DNA of 16,688 bases. Source: Bacillota bacterium. Lineage in GTDB: Bacteria > Bacillota > Bacilli > Bacillales > Cytobacillaceae. This document shows positions 13,194 to 16,688 of the stretch, piece after piece. The position numbers and the translations under genes are program-made. The stretch spans positions 1-16,688 of the forward strand of contig JAEWDX010000327.1 of the NCBI GenBank assembly GCA_023389895.1. Reading direction: 5' to 3'. Position 1 is the first letter of the stretch. Each line of letters starts with the position of its first letter. The notes below the pieces were generated by a model that saw only the letters and a list, made by a program, of their open reading frames with translations, was not told the origin of the DNA and did no database searches.

Positions 13194-13704
13194 TATTCTC
13201 CTCCTCAATAATAAGCTTTGCGCGCTGACGACCACGCGCTAGTCTTGTTTTTACCGTGTTTACAGATATTTCGAGAGTTTGCGCAATTTCCTCTGTTGAA
13301 AACTCTGCAAAATAATAGAGCCATAGAACCTCTCGATATTTAATGGGTAGTGTATCAAGGATTTTCAATGAATATTCTCGTTCTTCTTTTGCAATTACCG
13401 TTTGAAGAACCGAATTATTCGCTGTCGGTTCTGGTTCTGAAAAGCGCTTAAATACAAGCTTTCGATAGCTCCAGCTCCGAAAATAATTCCGACATTCATT
13501 TAGTGCAATTCGATATAAAAATGTTTTCACGGAAGAATGAAAGCGAAAACGATCGAGTGATAAATAAAATTTAATGAAAACATCCTGCAAAATATCCTCG
13601 CTCTTCGCATAGTCCTTCGTCATTCCATAGATTAGTTGTTTTAAGTATGTACCATAATCGTTCATTGCTTCTATCAGCAGCTGATCCCTTTGTTGTTCAT
13701 TCAT
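13186..13704 (-). CDS. ECF-family RNA polymerase sigma factor
   Basis: Directs RNA polymerase to a small set of stress or envelope promoters. The 172-aa protein has the two-domain ECF structure. Sigma-2 (about 10-75) carries SEDILQDVFIKFY and VKTFLYRIALNECRNYFR. A linker rich in E/P/T follows, then sigma-4 (about 110-168) with LPIKYREVLWLYYF and the helix-turn-helix STEEIAQTLEISVNTVKTRLARGR. I chose ATG 13704, 6 nt after AAGGAGG (13717-13711); ATG 13707 directly before it is also possible. It overlaps the anti-sigma gene by 8 bp, so they should be translationally coupled. A possible autoregulated ECF promoter lies upstream at 13738-13764. The subgroup and regulon are unknown. Confidence 0.92.
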   Translation of the reverse strand: MNEQQRDQLLIEAMNDYGTYLKQLIYGMTKDYAKSEDILQDVFIKFYLSLDRFRFHSSVKTFLYRIALNECRNYFRSWSYRKLVFKRFSEPEPTANNSVLQTVIAKEEREYSLKILDTLPIKYREVLWLYYFAEFSTEEIAQTLEISVNTVKTRLARGRQRAKLIIEEENNE

Positions 13705-13737
13705 CATGCTCCTCCTTTCAGCCCTTTCACTTACTTT

Positions 13738-13764
13738 GACAAAGCAGTCATTCATTCCGTTTCA
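13738..13764 (-). promoter_or_regulatory. Candidate autoregulated ECF promoter
   Basis: On the minus strand TGAAAC (13764-13759) is followed after 17 bp by TGTC (13741-13738). Bacillus ECF promoters commonly have TGAAAC, about 16 bp, then CGTA or CGTC. A start near 13731 would give a roughly 27-nt leader with the ribosome binding site well placed. One mismatch and the 17-bp spacer keep this tentative. Confidence 0.45.
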
Positions 13765-13783
13765 TTTTAATAAAGGATAAATT

Positions 13784-13829
13784 AAAAAAAGCGAAGGAAT
13801 TTGTTAGCCTACTTAATTCCTTCGCTTTT
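13784..13829. terminator. Strong intrinsic terminator after the esterase gene
   Basis: AAAAGCGAAGGAATT (13787-13801) and AATTCCTTCGCTTTT (13815-13829) form a perfect 15-bp stem with a 13-nt loop. On the minus strand a run of seven T (13790-13784) follows, so it ends the esterase transcript before the sigma operon. It can also work weakly on the plus strand. Confidence 0.88.
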
Positions 13830-13892
13830 ACTATTCTATTTTTGCATCAATTGACTTTTGGAATTCTGCACAACTGTCGGTTAAAGCTACCA

Positions 13893-14654
13893 TTAATTAT
13901 GAGCTTTAGAACAAAATCGAGCGGCTCGGCTTACTACAGTTGGTACAACGGAAGCATGATTTTCATCAGGGGCGATATAAATTTCCATATTTAAATGATT
14001 GTTATTAAGCAATGCCCCGATTTTTTCTGCGCCATTAACCATAAATCCTTCATGTCCACCAACCGCGATGAACACGTGGTTTTTCCGATTATTTGCCCCA
14101 TTTTCGAAAAAGAGTCTACCCATGTTTAGAAGTTCTTCATCATTCCACCAAACTGAGGGACTAATGGCAATATAGTTATGAAAGGCAGTAGGATAAGTAA
14201 ATAAACACCATAATGCAAAGTAGCCGCCGAGTGAATGCCCAAATAGATTTTGTGCTTTAAGATCCACAGGATATTGTTTTTCAATATGAGGCTTTAACTC
14301 TAGCTCAATAAATTTTATAAATTGTTCTGCCCCACCATATCCCTTAGGTAATTTCCCTTTTGCATGATCAGGTACGATTAATTTTTCACTGAGAGCGGTA
14401 AAATCAATAAAGCGTTGTTCGCGCATTTCTTCTTGCTTATGACAAATGCCAATAACGATAGCAGGGGCGACTTTAGTCTTGCTTCCGTTTAGCTGTTGAA
14501 TGCGTATAACATCACGAACAAATGAGAAATAATAAAGGCCGTCTAATACATAGTAAATAGGGAAACCATCACTAGGTGGCTCTGTTTCTGGAATGTAGAC
14601 TTCAATGTCATATGCTATTTTTGTATATTCAGAAGTTATTCGAAAATGGCTCAT
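13893..14654 (-). CDS. Alpha/beta-hydrolase of the siderophore esterase type (BesA/IroE-like)
   Basis: A cytoplasmic esterase of 253 aa in the esterase-D family (PF00756-like). It has the nucleophile elbow FGHSLGGYFALW with Ser141, IYYVLDGLYYF near 33-43, ISPSVWW (164-170), VGGHEG (198-203), and a histidine (His233) in DENHASV. Proteins with this set, such as B. subtilis BesA (YbbA) and enteric Fes/IroE, cleave ferric trilactone siderophores to release iron. The promoter has a near-perfect Fur box (14697-14711), so iron repression is well supported, and this favours the siderophore role over a general esterase. The start is ATG 14654 after GTGAGGA; the upstream TTG at 14675 is less likely. 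No transporter gene is adjacent and the gene stands alone. Confidence 0.85.
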   Translation of the reverse strand: MSHFRITSEYTKIAYDIEVYIPETEPPSDGFPIYYVLDGLYYFSFVRDVIRIQQLNGSKTKVAPAIVIGICHKQEEMREQRFIDFTALSEKLIVPDHAKGKLPKGYGGAEQFIKFIELELKPHIEKQYPVDLKAQNLFGHSLGGYFALWCLFTYPTAFHNYIAISPSVWWNDEELLNMGRLFFENGANNRKNHVFIAVGGHEGFMVNGAEKIGALLNNNHLNMEIYIAPDENHASVVPTVVSRAARFCSKAHN

Positions 14655-14695
14655 GAGTTTTATCCTCACTTTCAATAAATTGCTGTAATAAAGAA

Positions 14696-14724
14696 ATGAT
14701 AATCATTTTCAATTAAACAGTCAA
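14696..14724 (-). promoter_or_regulatory. Promoter of the esterase gene
   Basis: On the minus strand TTGACT (14724-14719) and TATCAT (14701-14696) are exactly 17 bp apart, a good sigma-A promoter. The transcript would start near 14689, about 35 nt before the ATG. The -10 and part of the spacer are covered by the Fur box. Confidence 0.78.
14697..14711. promoter_or_regulatory. Fur box overlapping the esterase promoter
   Basis: TGATAATCATTTTCA matches the 7-1-7 Fur consensus TGATAATNATTATCA at every defined position but one. It overlaps the -10 of the esterase promoter, so iron-loaded Fur would block RNA polymerase. Confidence 0.85.
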
Positions 14725-14909
14725 TATTAAGGAAGTGAAAATTTCTTTGCCGCTGGATACTAGAATTGTTCAAGAAATATATTGTGTAATGGATTTGGAA
14801 AGTTTTTTGTTGAAGAATTGTTATGTTCAGCGATAGCGCGGAGATAAAGATGAATCGGTAGATTATAGGAAAACAATGCTGGTTCATATGTGTTAAAAGG
14901 CTATTGCCA

Positions 14910-15392
14910 TTAGAGACCTTTAGTTGAACCTACCACATTTTCTAATCGTGTTACTCGTTCGTCTAGTACCTTTATTTCACCTCTAGATTCTGTTATAGCG
15001 TTATCTAATTTCATTTCAAGTTTTCCAAAATAATAAGCAGTTTCATGTCTATGTGCTTCGATGTTTCTTTCGAGAGTATCAAATCGCGAATCCATAGCAA
15101 CGAATTTCTGATCTATCCCATCTAGCCGATGCTCAATAGCAATGAACCGTTGATCTATCCCATCTAGCCGATGCTCAATAGCAATGAACTGTTGATCCAT
15201 CCCATCTAGCCGATGCTCAATAGCAATGAACCGTTGATCCATCCCATCTAGCCGATGCTCAATAGCAACGAATCGCTGATCGATCGCCTCGAATTTTTGA
15301 TCAATATTCTCAAATCTTTTTTCAATTTTTTCCTCGAATTTATCCAGCTTATGCCCTAATCCACTAATTGCCTTCAGAATCTCATTCTCCAT
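14910..15392 (-). CDS. Coiled-coil protein with 14-residue tandem repeats
   Basis: A 160-aa soluble protein, almost wholly predicted coiled coil. Residues about 30-100 consist of repeats of FIAIEHRLDGMDQR, 14 residues or two heptads each, with hydrophobic residues at core spacing. It lacks a membrane helix or signal peptide. The C-terminal part (ETAYYFGKLEMKLDNA, then VLDERVTRLENVV) is also helical. ATG 15392 has AGGAGGG about 9 nt upstream. Similar repeat coiled coils are common in Bacillales and phages, with no settled function; a structural or scaffold role is only a guess. Neighbours give no clue. Confidence 0.75.
   Translation of the reverse strand: MENEILKAISGLGHKLDKFEEKIEKRFENIDQKFEAIDQRFVAIEHRLDGMDQRFIAIEHRLDGMDQQFIAIEHRLDGIDQRFIAIEHRLDGIDQKFVAMDSRFDTLERNIEAHRHETAYYFGKLEMKLDNAITESRGEIKVLDERVTRLENVVGSTKGL
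15109..15286. repeat. 42-bp tandem repeats in the coiled-coil gene
   Basis: The block CATCTAGCCGATGCTCAATA begins at 15119, 15161, 15203 and 15245, exactly 42 bp apart, with the remaining bases of each unit differing by only a few substitutions. Weaker copies flank them. The period is two heptads, so copy-number changes keep the frame and the coiled coil. Confidence 0.9.
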
Positions 15393-15527
15393 TATCTTGT
15401 TCCCTCCTTTCTACTATATTTTGCATTTTTTCATGGAAGCATCGAATTCTACTAAGCTTTTTCTAGGTTAGTTAGTATTATTATAAGCATTCTCCTAGAA
15501 TTTGTATATGTATATTTATCAATCATG

Positions 15528-15533
15528 TATAAT
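15528..15533 (+). promoter_or_regulatory. Candidate -10 box for the 7TM sensor gene
   Basis: TATAAT at 15528-15533 is 36 nt before the TTG start and well placed before GAGAGGGG (15556-15563). The nearest -35-like sequence, TTGTAT (15502-15507), is 20 bp away, which is too far for a good sigma-A promoter. Confidence 0.35.
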
Positions 15534-15569
15534 CAAGCTAAACAATATTTGCGATGAGAGGGGTTCTTT

Positions 15570-16688
15570 TTGGCGGATAAATCGCCAAATAACTATATGA
15601 AGAATCGTTATTTGATTGTATCACTTATATTTTTTGTAGTTGTTTTATCCAGTATCAGGTTTTTCTGGATGGAAGAGTTTTGGAATAGGAAGCAAATAAT
15701 GATTGAACGTGGGCAATTAGATTTGCGTCATTGGGATACGGAGGCTGATGAAATTCTTTTACTTAATGGCGATTGGGAAATATTTCCCAACAAGTTGCTT
15801 ATGACAGGAGAAGAAGTGAAGGAGATTCCACAGTTCATTCAAGTTCCAGGACAGTGGAATGAAGCGCTACATCCTGAAGATCCTGCTCCATTTGGCTTTG
15901 CGTCATATCGCCTGCGCCTTTATGTTAATCCTGATCAGGATTTGACTTATAGCATTCGTGTATCAAGCATTCGAAGTGCATCAGAGGTATATGTAAATGG
16001 ACGATTATTAGCTAAGTCCGGACAAGTTGCCGAAACAAAAGATGAATATGTCGCGAAAAATTCACCTTATTCAGCGTCGTTCACCGCTGACGAAAATGGG
16101 GTTATTGAAATTGTTGTGCAGGCGGCGAATTATGTTGATGTGCGAAATAGCGGCATTATTCGTTCGATTAAATTCGGTACAGAAGCAGCGGTTTTGAAAG
16201 ATATGAAACGCTCCTCTTCTATGCAGCTAATTGCCGTAATCATTTATTTGCTGCACTCTGTCTATGCTTTTATTTTGTTCTTTTTAGGAAATCGTGAAAA
16301 AAAACTGCTCTATTTTTCTTTGCTTACATTTTGTATTACGATTACAAGCCTGCTAAGCAGTGATGAGAAATTATTTCATCAGTTTTTCGAGATCCGATAT
16401 GTATGGGATTTTCGTTTGACAAATGCACTCCTTGTTGTTGGGCTCTATGCATTATTGCAGTGTGTAGATCATAAGGAACTTCCGTATTGGCGGAGAATAT
16501 TTCCTTTTTATAGGCTTGTAAGTTTAGGAATGGCCGCAGCTACTATGTTCTTCTTATTACCCCAGCAAATTATTACGATTTTTCCTGTATATTACTTATT
16601 GTGTTCTATTGCCATGATCGTCACAGGCATAGCAATCTGTAAAAAAATCATTAAAAATATAAAGAATCATCAATTATTACTTTTTTCA
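15570..16688 (+). CDS. 7TMR-DISM-type membrane sensor protein, N-terminal part (runs off the right edge)
   Basis: An open frame of 373 codons from TTG 15570 reaches the window end without a stop. GAGAGGGG (15556-15563) precedes it at 6 nt. Residues 14-34 are a membrane anchor. About 50-205 form an extracytoplasmic domain with LNGDWEIFP, VPGQWNEA, FGFASYRLRLYV and VYVNGRLLAKSG, the jelly-roll carbohydrate-binding-like fold of the 7TMR-DISM extracellular region. From about 216 several hydrophobic helices follow (216-239, 246-263, 284-298, 315-330 and 333-357), matching the start of the 7TM module. Such proteins normally continue into a histidine kinase, GGDEF or similar output domain, which lies outside the window. 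The ligand and output are therefore unknown. Confidence 0.8.
   Translation, partial: MADKSPNNYMKNRYLIVSLIFFVVVLSSIRFFWMEEFWNRKQIMIERGQLDLRHWDTEADEILLLNGDWEIFPNKLLMTGEEVKEIPQFIQVPGQWNEALHPEDPAPFGFASYRLRLYVNPDQDLTYSIRVSSIRSASEVYVNGRLLAKSGQVAETKDEYVAKNSPYSASFTADENGVIEIVVQAANYVDVRNSGIIRSIKFGTEAAVLKDMKRSSSMQLIAVIIYLLHSVYAFILFFLGNREKKLLYFSLLTFCITITSLLSSDEKLFHQFFEIRYVWDFRLTNALLVVGLYALLQCVDHKELPYWRRIFPFYRLVSLGMAAATMFFLLPQQIITIFPVYYLLCSIAMIVTGIAICKKIIKNIKNHQLLLFS

Noticed and set aside
14672..14887. A 71-codon minus-strand frame upstream of the esterase
   Set aside because: It overlaps the Fur box and promoter, has low-complexity AT-rich composition and no family resemblance.
14735..14890. Plus-strand frame starting at GTG 14735, possible gene remnant ending in DYRKTMLVHMC
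   Set aside because: It contains an in-frame TAG and has no recognised homology; a decayed gene is possible but cannot be supported here.

Overview
The window looks like the chromosome of a low-GC Gram-positive spore-former relative (Bacillales; the Bacillaceae/Planococcaceae range, for example Lysinibacillus-like, is my inference). The reasons are AT-rich sequence, strong AGGAGG ribosome binding sites, frequent TTG and GTG starts, intrinsic terminators, a Fur box, and proteins that closely resemble Bacillus subtilis MmgD, MmgE, YqiQ/MmgF, IolA and YusJ. No mobile element, CRISPR array, rRNA or tRNA was seen.

Layout: 1-154 (-) is the N-terminus of a membrane transporter, probably MFS. 155-524 is intergenic with hairpins and an 11-codon ORF with a perfect Shine-Dalgarno. 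528-884 (+) is a DoxX-like membrane protein. A cobalamin riboswitch lies at about 985-1176, followed by an expression platform with an intrinsic terminator at 1280-1307. Behind it is a long + strand catabolic block, 1349-11423: a 74-aa unknown protein, methylcitrate synthase (mmgD), methylcitrate dehydratase (mmgE/prpD), methylisocitrate lyase (mmgF/prpB), an acyl-CoA dehydrogenase, 3-hydroxyisobutyrate dehydrogenase (mmsB), methylmalonate-semialdehyde dehydrogenase (mmsA), an enoyl-CoA hydratase and a 3-hydroxyisobutyryl-CoA hydrolase. A bidirectional terminator at 11422-11477 closes the block. On the - strand follow a DUF1801-like protein, an ECF sigma factor with an overlapping membrane anti-sigma-like protein, a Fur-regulated siderophore-type esterase and a coiled-coil protein with 42-bp tandem repeats. 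At the right edge (+) is a 7TMR-DISM-type sensor protein, cut off by the window.

How the genes fit together: the last five catabolic enzymes form the distal valine route, isobutyryl-CoA -> methacrylyl-CoA -> 3-hydroxyisobutyryl-CoA -> 3-hydroxyisobutyrate -> methylmalonate semialdehyde -> propionyl-CoA. The first three burn propionyl-CoA through the methylcitrate cycle to pyruvate and succinate (aconitase for the hydration step is not in the window). Propionyl-CoA has two common fates: the methylcitrate cycle, which needs no B12, and methylmalonyl-CoA mutase, which does. A B12 riboswitch in front of the B12-independent route makes sense as a switch: B12 present, methylcitrate genes off; B12 absent, on. 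This parallels the known riboswitch control of the B12-independent methionine synthase metE and is the most interesting system here.

A second unusual feature is that terminator-like hairpins sit 8-13 nt before the ribosome binding sites of three genes inside the block (before the acyl-CoA dehydrogenase, mmsA and the enoyl-CoA hydratase), with no room for a promoter after them.
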